A stretch of DNA of 53,143 nt from positions 1 through 53,143 of the forward strand of contig JAGVEJ010000088.1 in assembly GCA_020058225.1 (NCBI GenBank), in the 5' to 3' direction. Under the pieces are notes generated by a model, which saw only the letters and a list, made by a program, of their open reading frames with translations, was not told the origin of the DNA and did no database searches. The position numbers and the translations under genes are program-made. The stretch comes from Candidatus Zixiibacteriota bacterium. GTDB taxonomy: Bacteria > Zixibacteria > MSB-5A5 > GN15 > PGXB01. This document shows, in pieces, positions 7,296 through 15,779 of the stretch (positions are counted from its first letter, which is position 1; every line of letters starts with the position of its first letter).

Positions 7296-8918
7296 TCATT
7301 TTTTCATCAATCCGGTAAGCGATGCAACAAGAAGAGTCGTGAGTATCCACCCCGCAAAAACATGTACCCAATGATAATAATAAATAAATGATCCTACGCT
7401 ATATTTGCTAAGAATCCAAAGATCTCCGACGCCGATATTAACCAATGGAATAAATTCATCTAATGAGTAACCAAATGGGTCGAAATTGCCATTTGCATAA
7501 AGAGAATTGGTGGGAGAAAAGATGTCTGCAGAATTACAGAAAATCCCCCAGCCCATCAGAATAAAAAGGAACATCCAGGCCAAAGTGACCCATCGCCTAT
7601 ATCCAAATCCGATTGTGATTCCCAGGAATAATAGCCAAAGTTTCTCCCAGTATGAAATTTTACCTCTCTTGAACATCTCCCAATTCTTTGCTATTCTAAT
7701 CTTTTTTGCATCCGACTCAAACCCGCTCTTTTCCAGCACCGACGCCAACTGCTCATAAGGTTGCGGGCAATATTGATGCTGTAGGCCCAGCCATTTAGTC
7801 CTTGATTCTGAATCTTTGGGCGATTCATCAGCAATTCTCTCATATTCTAATTCATCTATGTATAGATTCCCTTTTTGCGGCCAGCTTCTCTCTTCATCCC
7901 ACAAGGTGCAAATTTTGGCTGAACGCAAGTCCAAAATCACTTTTTCCAGAAGACTAAAATTCCTCCATTGGAAAAGCCCTTGAATATGCGCTGTCATCAT
8001 GTCGACTCTGCCAATGGCGGTAAAGCTTTCTCGCATGTAAACATTTCCCTTAATGAAAATATTTGGCATACTCAGCGCATCTCCATTCTCATTTTCAAAT
8101 TGGCCATTTTCGCAATCAAGATCTCCCCCGATCTCCGCACCCCGCAGGCTCACTTCACCGATTGCCTTAAATCCATTTCGAAGATGAATGCCTCCGCCCA
8201 CTTTAATCCCATCGGCATTCAGCGCATCTCCATTCTCATTTTCAAATTGGCCATTTTCACAATCAAGGTCTCCCCCAATCACCGCACCAATCAGGCGCAC
8301 CGCACCAATGGCCTTAAATCCGTTTCGAAGAAAAATGACGCCGCCTACCTTAATTCCGTCTGCATTCAGAGCACATTTGCCCTTATTTGCGAATTGGCTC
8401 TTCTCGCAACTGAGGGCTCCCCAGATCTCCGCACCTGGAAGGCACACTTCACCACTGGCCTTAAATCCATTTTGAAAATAAATGTCGCCCCTGGCTTTAA
8501 TACACGTCACATCAATCGATTTTGTATGTGTATTAATTAAAAAGAGAGAACGCAATTCCGCGCGCCTTAAATTTATATCCGAAGAAATTCTGCAATTTCC
8601 AAATAAGAGCCGAAAAGGAATTATTGACTCTTCAAGATCCAAATCACTATCGATTCTCGCACCCTCAACCATAATCCCCTTATGAGTGGCATATTTAACC
8701 GCCTCCTTATCAGTACATACCCAGACGATTCTATTGGCATTCAAAACGCGCTCGCTCCCCCAACTGTTGGCAGTTGCCGGATCATTTTGAGACTCGTCCT
8801 CAGAGCTGTAATCCGCAAACTCCCCTACTGCCGCAGCCCGAAAGAATTTATCATCGACCGGCGATAATTCGCCAAATTTCGCTTTCGCAAGCTCAAGCAA
8901 TTTCTCGGCATTCGGCAT
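7296..8918 (-). CDS. Repeat-rich solenoid protein with C-terminal membrane segments, function unknown
   Basis: A 540-residue protein. The chosen start, ATG 8916-8918, has a GGGAGGA site 7 bases upstream; in-frame upstream codons lack one. Residues about 1-120 are a variable head domain. Residues about 120-350 are built of short beta-strand repeats of the type GDLDCENGQF, NADGIKVGGGIHLRNGF, KAIGEVSLRGAEIG, resembling pentapeptide-like or bactofilin-like right-handed helices. Three copies are also near-identical at DNA level (147-bp period, 8074-8514). Residues about 430-540 contain three hydrophobic segments (LFLGITIGFGY, LAWMFLFILMGWGIF, VHVFAGWILTTLLVASLTGL). This arrangement resembles uncharacterised membrane proteins with pentapeptide-like cytoplasmic domains. 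It stands alone and is flanked by inverted small repeats. No enzymatic motif was seen. Confidence 0.75.
   Translation of the reverse strand: MPNAEKLLELAKAKFGELSPVDDKFFRAAAVGEFADYSSEDESQNDPATANSWGSERVLNANRIVWVCTDKEAVKYATHKGIMVEGARIDSDLDLEESIIPFRLLFGNCRISSDINLRRAELRSLFLINTHTKSIDVTCIKARGDIYFQNGFKASGEVCLPGAEIWGALSCEKSQFANKGKCALNADGIKVGGVIFLRNGFKAIGAVRLIGAVIGGDLDCENGQFENENGDALNADGIKVGGGIHLRNGFKAIGEVSLRGAEIGGDLDCENGQFENENGDALSMPNIFIKGNVYMRESFTAIGRVDMMTAHIQGLFQWRNFSLLEKVILDLRSAKICTLWDEERSWPQKGNLYIDELEYERIADESPKDSESRTKWLGLQHQYCPQPYEQLASVLEKSGFESDAKKIRIAKNWEMFKRGKISYWEKLWLLFLGITIGFGYRRWVTLAWMFLFILMGWGIFCNSADIFSPTNSLYANGNFDPFGYSLDEFIPLVNIGVGDLWILSKYSVGSFIYYYHWVHVFAGWILTTLLVASLTGLMKK
8074..8514 (-). repeat. 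Three tandem 147-bp repeats inside the solenoid gene
   Basis: Units begin at 8074, 8221 and 8368, exactly 147 bases (49 codons) apart. The first two are nearly identical in their first 60 bases (AGCGCATCTCCATTCTCATT at 8074 and 8221); the third is more diverged. The perfect codon register suggests expansion by in-frame duplication. Confidence 0.85.
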
Positions 8919-8959
8919 ATCTATATCCTCCCGAACAATTATGATCACCCTATAGCGCA

Positions 8960-8988
8960 AATATATATCTATGAAATACCCAGCGCAA
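8960..8988 (-). promoter_or_regulatory. Possible promoter of the solenoid gene
   Basis: Minus-strand TTGCGC (8983-8988), 17 bases, TATATT (8960-8965), about 42 bases before the chosen ATG. The -35 box is a weak match. Confidence 0.35.
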
Positions 8989-9012
8989 TTCTCTTTTTTC
9001 TGAAAGCATAAC

Positions 9013-9045
9013 TTTCTGGATTCCGTGTCAAGCATGGAATGACAA
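9013..9045. repeat. Partial copy of the MITE-like repeat
   Basis: CTTTCTGGATTCCGTGTCAA followed by GCATGGAATGACA matches the right half of the element at 674-797 (CTTTCTGGTTCCCGTGTCAA at 765, ending GGGATGACA). It has its own small inverted repeat ATTCC / GGAAT. The rest of the gap 8989-9173 holds only the repeat at 9131-9156. Confidence 0.6.
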
Positions 9046-9130
9046 ATAATGGCGCTATAGCACGCCTAAATATATGGCCTTGCCATTGCATACTATTTAT
9101 TTAAATAATGGCGATTATTTTGGGCAGAAA

Positions 9131-9156
9131 CAACGCTTGATGAATCAAGCCACTAC
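9131..9156 (-). repeat. Small GTAG-type repeat, right copy (inverted)
   Basis: Read on the minus strand it gives GTAGTGGCTTGATTCATCAA then GCG, matching the copy at 7260 in about 20 of 23 bases. It forms a hairpin GCTTGA-TGAA-TCAAGC at 9135-9150 and sits just past the stop of bshB1, where it might also weaken read-through. Confidence 0.55.
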
Positions 9157-9173
9157 GAAATATATGCTGAATA

Positions 9174-9893
9174 TTATATCGACCTCACCGGCATTTCGGA
9201 TGGGTCTTCGATCAAAATATTCTCTTTTATCGCAAACGCCTCGGCATACTTCACGCCGACTTTATGCCCATAATGGCGGGCCGTAATAGTCATATATTCA
9301 AATATATCAACTCCCGGCCTATATATTTCCCTTGATGATGGTGTACCATCAAATTGTGATTTATACGTCGCTACCGCTTTAAGCTTGCGATCGAATTGCT
9401 CGGTCACATCGACAAAGAACGAGTGCGGGCCCTCGCGAAAAGATGATGTATAGATAATCTTGCGGGGACGATGCGGCTCGCCATCGATTTCAAGTTTTTT
9501 TAGACCGGCAAGGAAACAAGCATCATATCCAAGCAGTGATGCCGAAAGATGATCCGGATGCCGCTGAATCCAATATGGCAGGATAACCATTTCCGGTTTA
9601 GTGTCCCGAATAACCTGTGCAATTTTTAATTTATTCTCATGATTGACTTCGACCGCCGCATCAGGTAATCTTAAATTGGCTCGAAAGGTGACGCCCATGA
9701 TTTTAGCCGCATCTTTTGCTTCACTTCCCCGCTCTTCGGCTGTACCTTTGGTCCCCATCTCCCCTTCGGTCAAATCAAGTATGCCTGCCTTCCTGCCCCT
9801 ATCAATCAATTTTATAATCGTCCCACCGCAGGTGATTTCAATATCATCGCGATGCGCCGCTATTGCCAGAACATCCAGCTTGATATTATCCAT
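9174..9893 (-). CDS. bshB1: Bacillithiol biosynthesis deacetylase BshB1
   Basis: A 239-residue member of the PIG-L/LmbE zinc deacetylases. In bacillithiol synthesis BshB removes the acetyl group from N-acetylglucosaminyl-malate. Motif 1 is AAHRDDIEITCGGT near residue 12; the family usually has AHPDD, so Pro is replaced by Arg, while the zinc-binding His and Asp remain. The third ligand region is RHPDH near 113. The length matches BshB1. It overlaps the end of bshA by 8 bases and follows bshC and bshA, so its pathway assignment rests on both family and neighbours. It is the last gene of the run that begins with tetR. Confidence 0.9.
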   Translation of the reverse strand: MDNIKLDVLAIAAHRDDIEITCGGTIIKLIDRGRKAGILDLTEGEMGTKGTAEERGSEAKDAAKIMGVTFRANLRLPDAAVEVNHENKLKIAQVIRDTKPEMVILPYWIQRHPDHLSASLLGYDACFLAGLKKLEIDGEPHRPRKIIYTSSFREGPHSFFVDVTEQFDRKLKAVATYKSQFDGTPSSREIYRPGVDIFEYMTITARHYGHKVGVKYAEAFAIKENILIEDPSEMPVRSI

Positions 9894-11007
9894 TCAGTAC
9901 CTGCTTATAATAATCTTCATATTCGGTGACAATTTTGTCAGCATTGAATTTTTCATCAGCCATTTTTCGGGCATTTTCTTTGAATATGGCCAGTTCCTTA
10001 GCATCCGAGAGTAAATCTATTCCGGCCTTTGCCATAGCCGCCGTTTCTCCAACTGGAAACAAAAACCCATTCTCCCCTTCCATTACTACCTCTACCAAAC
10101 CCGTCCCCGATGTTCCTATCACTGGTACACCGCAGGCCAAAGCTTCCAGCGCCGCCAGACCAAATGATTCTTCTTCCGATGGCAATAAAAACAAATCAGC
10201 CAAAGGCAAAATAGCCTCAACTCTATCCTGATTGCCAAGAAAAATCACCTTTTCATTCAGATTTCTTTTATTAACCTGACGACGGGCAAGAATGGCATCC
10301 GGCCCTTCCCCAATAAGAAGTAATTTGGCTGGCAAAACTTTTGATATTCGGTCAAAAATATCAATTACATCCAAAATTCTCTTTACCGCCCTGAAGTTGG
10401 ATATATGCGCTATAATAAATTCGCCACTATCAGCAAAAGTTCTTCTTTTACAGGAAGTACTTTCCGTATTAAATCTCGTGCCATCAATGAAATTATGGAT
10501 GACCCTTATCTCCTTCTCAATTCTAAATGTATCTTTAGTCTCATTGGCCAGATAATGCGATACCGCCGTAATTCCATCCGAGGCATTTATCGAGAAGCGG
10601 GTTATATCATAATATGATGGGTCAGCCCCCACTAATGTAATATCCGTCCCGTGCAAAGTGGTAATAACTTTTGGCAATTTGCAGGTAACCAGCTGTTTGG
10701 CCAAAAAAGCCGAGGTTGCATGAGGAACAGCATAATGCACATGTAAAATATCCAAATTGAATTGACAGACGACTTCCGCCATTTTGGCCGCGAGAGATAA
10801 AGTATATGGAGGATGCTGAAACAATGGGTAGGCTGTGGTTTCGACCCCATGAAAATAAAGGTTTGGCTGAAACCTGTCCAGTCTGAAAGGAAGTGCATAG
10901 CTGATAAAATGCACCTGATGTTCACGAATAGCTAATTGCTGGCCAAGCTCCGTGGCTACAATACCGGAGCCGCCTGCAACCGGATAACATGTTATACCGA
11001 TATTCAT
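9886..11007 (-). CDS. bshA: N-acetyl-alpha-D-glucosaminyl L-malate synthase BshA
   Basis: A 373-residue GT4-family retaining glycosyltransferase of GT-B fold. BshA joins UDP-N-acetylglucosamine to L-malate in the cytoplasm, the first step of bacillithiol synthesis. The N-terminal motif MNIGITCYPVAGGSGIVATE with ELGQQLA and the later HVHYAVPHA and TLHGTDITLVG are typical of BshA. The C-terminal GT4 nucleotide-sugar site reads PSEEESFGLAALEALACGVPV, with the E-x7-E pattern near 280-290. It lies one base from bshC and overlaps bshB1. Confidence 0.94.
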   Translation of the reverse strand: MNIGITCYPVAGGSGIVATELGQQLAIREHQVHFISYALPFRLDRFQPNLYFHGVETTAYPLFQHPPYTLSLAAKMAEVVCQFNLDILHVHYAVPHATSAFLAKQLVTCKLPKVITTLHGTDITLVGADPSYYDITRFSINASDGITAVSHYLANETKDTFRIEKEIRVIHNFIDGTRFNTESTSCKRRTFADSGEFIIAHISNFRAVKRILDVIDIFDRISKVLPAKLLLIGEGPDAILARRQVNKRNLNEKVIFLGNQDRVEAILPLADLFLLPSEEESFGLAALEALACGVPVIGTSGTGLVEVVMEGENGFLFPVGETAAMAKAGIDLLSDAKELAIFKENARKMADEKFNADKIVTEYEDYYKQVLNG

Positions 11008-11008
11008 C

Positions 11009-12634
11009 TTAGGTCAGGTATTCCGAAATATAAATCAACTGATGTTCTTTTGCACTGGCATCGATTTTATCTGCAATGAAATCTACAACGCCAAAACCAT
11101 ACTTGGCAATGTAATAATTAATATTAAAGGAACGTTCCTGAAGATTTTTATTGGGAAATAACATCGTGGCCAATCTATAAATCTGGTTGCGCGTTGCTTC
11201 CATTCTCTTTTTATGATGATCATAGATTTTTTTCTCAAAAGCGCCGAAAGCAAAATCAATTTTGCCGTATGTTTGCTTTCCCATCGGCTCAAGACTCTCA
11301 TCAAATTGCATAACCGCCTTAAGAAAGCCACGGTAATCTTCTTCCAGCGTCTCCCTAAATTCGGAAATCGTTTGCTCAATTTCTTTGGGGAAAGAACGTA
11401 TAGAAATATCGTTTACCAAACCCTCAATATCACCCGCAAGGTCAGTCAAACGGATCTTGAAATTGTCCAATAGAATTTCATGTCTTCTTTCAATTATGGT
11501 CAAAGCCGGACGGAAAAAATAAAATGGCTGAATAAGATTAAATAATTCAAAAAGTTTTCCAATCTGGCTGAAATAACCTATCTCCGATGGTCCTCCGGCT
11601 TGCGCCACAACCGGGAACAGATATGATTGCCAAAGCGGTCGTGTTAATACATCCGGAGAGAATTTTTCCGGGTGTTTATCAATCAAATCAAGAAGACCCG
11701 GCAATCCAAGCCTTTTATCTTCAACCAAAAATACGCCATCCTCAAAATGGATTGGAATGCGCTGTGGGGCATGGTAGAATAAATGGGCCGCCGATTCCTT
11801 TTTTTCCGCCTGTAAATGGTAACCATCGTTTTCGAGGCTCCGGGCTGTTTCCTGCATCAATTCTTTCATCCGGAAGTGCCCTTCCGCCAAACGTTTTAAA
11901 AAGTCGCGGGAGAGGGTTTTAATCTCTTTATCCGCTGGAGAAAACATCACCAAACCAAGGTCCGGCATAATATCAAGTAGATACTGCGCAAATGCCGTAA
12001 CAAATGAATTCCCCGACGTATATGCCCTAAATAGACGATCATATAATTCTGTGGTAAAATCAGTATTTCCGAATGCCTTCTGTACATCATCAACCAGATT
12101 ACCATAAGCTTCTTTATCATCAAAGAATATCTCTGCGGCCGGGACTCGACGCTTGGGAGGCGAATCATAGCTTATTCTCTCAATTTCGCCATGATGATTG
12201 ATATAAAAGGAATGATTGATTTCCTCAAAATCATGATCATCGGCGGCAATCCAAAAAATCGGTACCACCGGATGATGCAACTCTTTTTCTATAAGTCTGG
12301 CGCGTTTGACAATGCCGATGGCCTTGTATAATGTTAAAAGAGATCCGCCAAAAAGTCCAGCCTGTTGGCCGGCAAAAACACAAATGGCATCATCTCGCTT
12401 GAGTTTCTCAATGGAATCAAATGTCCCAGGTTTGGCACGGAATATGGTATTCTGCCGGAATAAAATATCCGATAATATATTCCGATCAATCTTGGGATCA
12501 CCCAAATTCGCCGCAACCTCAAACGGATTGCGGGCGAAAAAATATTTATTCAAAACCGGCCTTTCGCCCAAAAAATCTAAAAATAGATTGCTAAGCCGAA
12601 ATTCCTTCACCGGCCTTATTGATTGTTCCGTCAT
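11009..12634 (-). CDS. bshC: Bacillithiol synthase BshC (cysteine-adding enzyme)
   Basis: A 541-residue protein of the BshC family, which adds cysteine to glucosaminyl-malate in the last step of bacillithiol synthesis. Family-like segments include FAGQQAGLFGGSLLTLYKA (a Rossmann-type start, near 90), PIFWIAADDHDFEEINH (near 130) and QAGGPSEIGYFSQIGKLFE near 355-375. The C-terminal half has the long coiled-coil helices of the family (about 390-500). The length fits BshC. The chosen start is ATG 12632-12634 with AAGGAAG upstream; a TTG two codons earlier is also open. Either way the gene starts inside the RND gene (44-base overlap), implying coupled translation. Confidence 0.93.
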   Translation of the reverse strand: MTEQSIRPVKEFRLSNLFLDFLGERPVLNKYFFARNPFEVAANLGDPKIDRNILSDILFRQNTIFRAKPGTFDSIEKLKRDDAICVFAGQQAGLFGGSLLTLYKAIGIVKRARLIEKELHHPVVPIFWIAADDHDFEEINHSFYINHHGEIERISYDSPPKRRVPAAEIFFDDKEAYGNLVDDVQKAFGNTDFTTELYDRLFRAYTSGNSFVTAFAQYLLDIMPDLGLVMFSPADKEIKTLSRDFLKRLAEGHFRMKELMQETARSLENDGYHLQAEKKESAAHLFYHAPQRIPIHFEDGVFLVEDKRLGLPGLLDLIDKHPEKFSPDVLTRPLWQSYLFPVVAQAGGPSEIGYFSQIGKLFELFNLIQPFYFFRPALTIIERRHEILLDNFKIRLTDLAGDIEGLVNDISIRSFPKEIEQTISEFRETLEEDYRGFLKAVMQFDESLEPMGKQTYGKIDFAFGAFEKKIYDHHKKRMEATRNQIYRLATMLFPNKNLQERSFNINYYIAKYGFGVVDFIADKIDASAKEHQLIYISEYLT

Positions 12635-15600
12635 CTTCAAAATCTTCCTTGTGAACTTGAATAGTTTCTCTTCTCAAAATAAAGGCAATAACATCATCTA
12701 TCAATGTATATACTATCGGCACAACTATAAGAGTCAATAAGGTGGAACTTATAACGCCGCCTACCACCGCGCGAGCCATCGGCGCCCTAAGTTCCGCACC
12801 CGGGCCAAGGCCAAGCATCAATGGCAACATACCGAATACCATGGCAAATGTGGTCATTAAAATCGGCCGAAGTCGAACTGGGCCGGCAATGAGAATCGCC
12901 TCCGTTCGAGAAATTCCCTTATATCGATTCTGTTTTATGAAGTCAATCAAAAGAATGGCATTTTTTGTAACCAATCCCATAAGCATTATGATTCCTATCA
13001 GAGACATGATTGATATCGAATTACCAAACACCAACAGCGCTATTATTGCGCCCACCAATGACATCGGCAATGAAAACATAATTGAGAATGGATCAAAAAA
13101 TGATTCAAATTGCGAGGCCAATAGCAAATAGACAAAGATTACTGCCAAACCGAGAGCCAGAAATATATATCCAAAAGATTCTTCCTGCATTTCGCCATAT
13201 CCGGTTTTATTAATAGAATATCCCGGCGGCACATCAATTTTGACAACTTCTTTCATAACATTTTCAATTGCCGTCCCCGCAAAATATCCCAAAGCAACAT
13301 TGCACCCGACTCGAATTTCGCGAAGTCGGTCGTAGCGGTTGTATTGTCCGATCGATGAACTTTTTTCAATTTGAGCAATATGCGAAAGCGGCACCATAAA
13401 AGTATTAAATCCCTCGACCTCTTTGTTGCTTGCAATCATCAACCGCCCTATATCCGCAGATTTGGCGCGATCCGATTCTTTAAGGCGAACACGAACATCA
13501 TATTCCTTATCGCCCTCTTTATAGCGGGTAACAACTTCGCCATCAACAAAACTACGGATTGTCGATGCCACCTGATATACATTAATACCCAAATCATTGG
13601 CAAGAGCCCGGTCAATATTGATTTTTAGCTCAGGCTTGTTTTCCTCAAGGTTACTGGTTAGGTCAACCGCTCCGGGAATTTGTCGGAATACATTCTCAAC
13701 CTTATGGCTCAAATCAGTCAGAATATTAAGATCATTGCCACGAATTGAAACCTCAACCTGACGACTCCCTCCCCCCTCCGATTCATCCGTCATAACCGCT
13801 ATCTTGACACCTGGAATTACCGCTATTACTTTTCGAACACTATCAACCATCTGCTGGGCTGATAAGGGACGCAAATTCTTGTCCACCAATTTTACATATA
13901 TGGTGCCTTCATTTACTCCGCTTTGTTGCGAGCCAATAGTTGTAAAGACCAAATCAATCCCCTGAAATTTTGATATCAATTCTTCAATCTGCGCCATTCT
14001 CGCCGATGTAGTTGCAAGATCTGTCCCGGGCGGTGTTTCAACTGATACAACCACCTTACCCTCATCCGTCTGGGGCATAAACTCCGATCCCGCCAATCCG
14101 CCGAGAAATAGAGCCATTACAAAAGAGCCAATGGCCAGGGCAACAACAATAAGTCGATGTCCAAGAGCCCATCTTAATGTCCCTTTATATACAACATTGA
14201 CATGATTGAAAAATCTATTCCAGGGACTTATGACTTTTAATATCCAACGATAAAATCTCCATATAATCCTGAAAAGAGAAAATTTGGGAGGTACGGCATC
14301 AGCCCCTTCTTTTCTCAAAAATCTCGATGAAAGCATCGGTGTTAATGTAAATGCAATGAATAGCGATACAATCACCGAGAATGCGACCGTCATGCCGAAC
14401 TGGTAGAAAAATTGCCCGACAATTCCCTGCATGAACGCCACCGGCAGAAAAACCACGACGATTGAAAAAGTCGTCGCCATAACCGCCAGACCAATCTCTT
14501 TAGTGGCCTGAAAGGCCGCCTTAAATGGCGGTTCGCCTCCATCGAGATGTCGAAAGATATTCTCAATAACCACAATGGCATCATCAATAAGAAGCCCCAC
14601 CGCCAATGATAGACCCATAAGCGATAAAATATTCAGTGTAAATCCCAAAGCGTTCATGAAAGTAAAGGTGGCAATAATCGATGTAGGAATGGCAATGGCC
14701 GAAATAATAGTCGAACGAATATCGGCGAGAAATAGAAATATCACTAAAATTGCCAATAGACCGCCATAATAGATATTGATCAAAACATCATGAATGGAAT
14801 CTTCAATATAGGTTGAATTATCAACTACGATGTTTATTCTAATATCGGGAGGCAATTCATTTTGGATTTTTGCAACCTCTCCCTTGACGGCCTGTGCCAC
14901 CGCCACCGTATTGGCTCCCGATTGCTTTGATATATCAAGAGTAACGGCGTCTTCACCATTGACTTTTGCCAATGATCTCTGCTCAGTGACACCATCAATA
15001 ACAACCGCAATATCTTTCAAATAAACGGGCTGGCCGTGCGGATTGGCTACTGCAATATTGCCAAAATCCGCCACTCTGACGAGTTTTCCCATAGTGCGAA
15101 GCAAATATTCAGTATGGTCCTCATTGACACGACCGCCGGGAATTTCAAGATTAGCCGCCGCCAAAGACCTTTTAACTTCATCAATGGTCAATTCATAAGA
15201 TTCCATTTTCCCAATATCAAGCCAAACATTTACCTCGCGTTCAAATCCGCCTACCAAAACTACGGCGCCTACGCCGGGAATTGCCTCAAGGCGCTTCTGG
15301 ATTTCATCTTTTGCAAGCGTGGTGATTTCGCGCACTGGCCGCTCTCCCGCTATGGTTAGCGACATAATGGGAGCGCTTTGAGGATCATATCTGGCAATTA
15401 CAGGCGCCTCAATATCATTAGGGAGATCAGCCCGTATGGCTGAGACCTTTTCCCTGACCTCCTGTGCGGCTTCCTGCGGGTCTCTTTCAAGAACAAATTC
15501 TGCGAAAACAAAAGAATATCCTTCCTGCGAGTAGGAAGTTATATGTTTCATACCCGAAATCGGGTTAATGGCATCTTCAATCTTTTTGGAGACTTCGGAT

Positions 15601-15779
15601 TCAACCGCCTCAGCGCCGGCCCCGGGATAAATGGTAAGTACGGTCACAAAAGGAAAATCAACATCCGGCATCAGATCGATGCTCATTTCATTAAATGATG
15701 TGTACCCCAGCACAACCAGGGCCATTATCATCATGACCGTGAAAACAGGTCTTCGTATGGCAACATCAGCTAATTTCAA
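12591..15779 (-). CDS. RND-family efflux pump inner-membrane transporter (AcrB/HAE1-like)
   Basis: A 1062-residue proton-driven exporter, the usual length for this family. Topology is typical: TM1 at about 12-30 (VFTVMMIMALVVLGY), a large periplasmic porter loop, TM2-6 near 330-480, a second loop and TM8-12 near 850-1030. The proton-relay pair lies in LLIDDAIVVIENIF on TM4 (D-D, as AcrB D407/D408). The start codon is TTG at 15777-15779, overlapping the stop of the adaptor gene; it has a strong AAGGAGG site 7 bases upstream. Substrates cannot be read from sequence. With the adaptor and TolC-like genes upstream it should form a tripartite pump. Confidence 0.95.
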   Translation of the reverse strand: MKLADVAIRRPVFTVMMIMALVVLGYTSFNEMSIDLMPDVDFPFVTVLTIYPGAGAEAVESEVSKKIEDAINPISGMKHITSYSQEGYSFVFAEFVLERDPQEAAQEVREKVSAIRADLPNDIEAPVIARYDPQSAPIMSLTIAGERPVREITTLAKDEIQKRLEAIPGVGAVVLVGGFEREVNVWLDIGKMESYELTIDEVKRSLAAANLEIPGGRVNEDHTEYLLRTMGKLVRVADFGNIAVANPHGQPVYLKDIAVVIDGVTEQRSLAKVNGEDAVTLDISKQSGANTVAVAQAVKGEVAKIQNELPPDIRINIVVDNSTYIEDSIHDVLINIYYGGLLAILVIFLFLADIRSTIISAIAIPTSIIATFTFMNALGFTLNILSLMGLSLAVGLLIDDAIVVIENIFRHLDGGEPPFKAAFQATKEIGLAVMATTFSIVVVFLPVAFMQGIVGQFFYQFGMTVAFSVIVSLFIAFTLTPMLSSRFLRKEGADAVPPKFSLFRIIWRFYRWILKVISPWNRFFNHVNVVYKGTLRWALGHRLIVVALAIGSFVMALFLGGLAGSEFMPQTDEGKVVVSVETPPGTDLATTSARMAQIEELISKFQGIDLVFTTIGSQQSGVNEGTIYVKLVDKNLRPLSAQQMVDSVRKVIAVIPGVKIAVMTDESEGGGSRQVEVSIRGNDLNILTDLSHKVENVFRQIPGAVDLTSNLEENKPELKINIDRALANDLGINVYQVASTIRSFVDGEVVTRYKEGDKEYDVRVRLKESDRAKSADIGRLMIASNKEVEGFNTFMVPLSHIAQIEKSSSIGQYNRYDRLREIRVGCNVALGYFAGTAIENVMKEVVKIDVPPGYSINKTGYGEMQEESFGYIFLALGLAVIFVYLLLASQFESFFDPFSIMFSLPMSLVGAIIALLVFGNSISIMSLIGIIMLMGLVTKNAILLIDFIKQNRYKGISRTEAILIAGPVRLRPILMTTFAMVFGMLPLMLGLGPGAELRAPMARAVVGGVISSTLLTLIVVPIVYTLIDDVIAFILRRETIQVHKEDFEDDGTINKAGEGISA

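Noticed and set aside
8074-8514. Regular repeats considered as a CRISPR array
   Set aside because: The period is 147 bases with no unique spacers and it is in frame inside a coding gene.
7968-8540. Long plus-strand open frame (190 codons) opposite the solenoid gene
   Set aside because: It mirrors the tandem repeats of the minus-strand gene, which has a proper ribosome site and domain pattern; the plus frame has neither.
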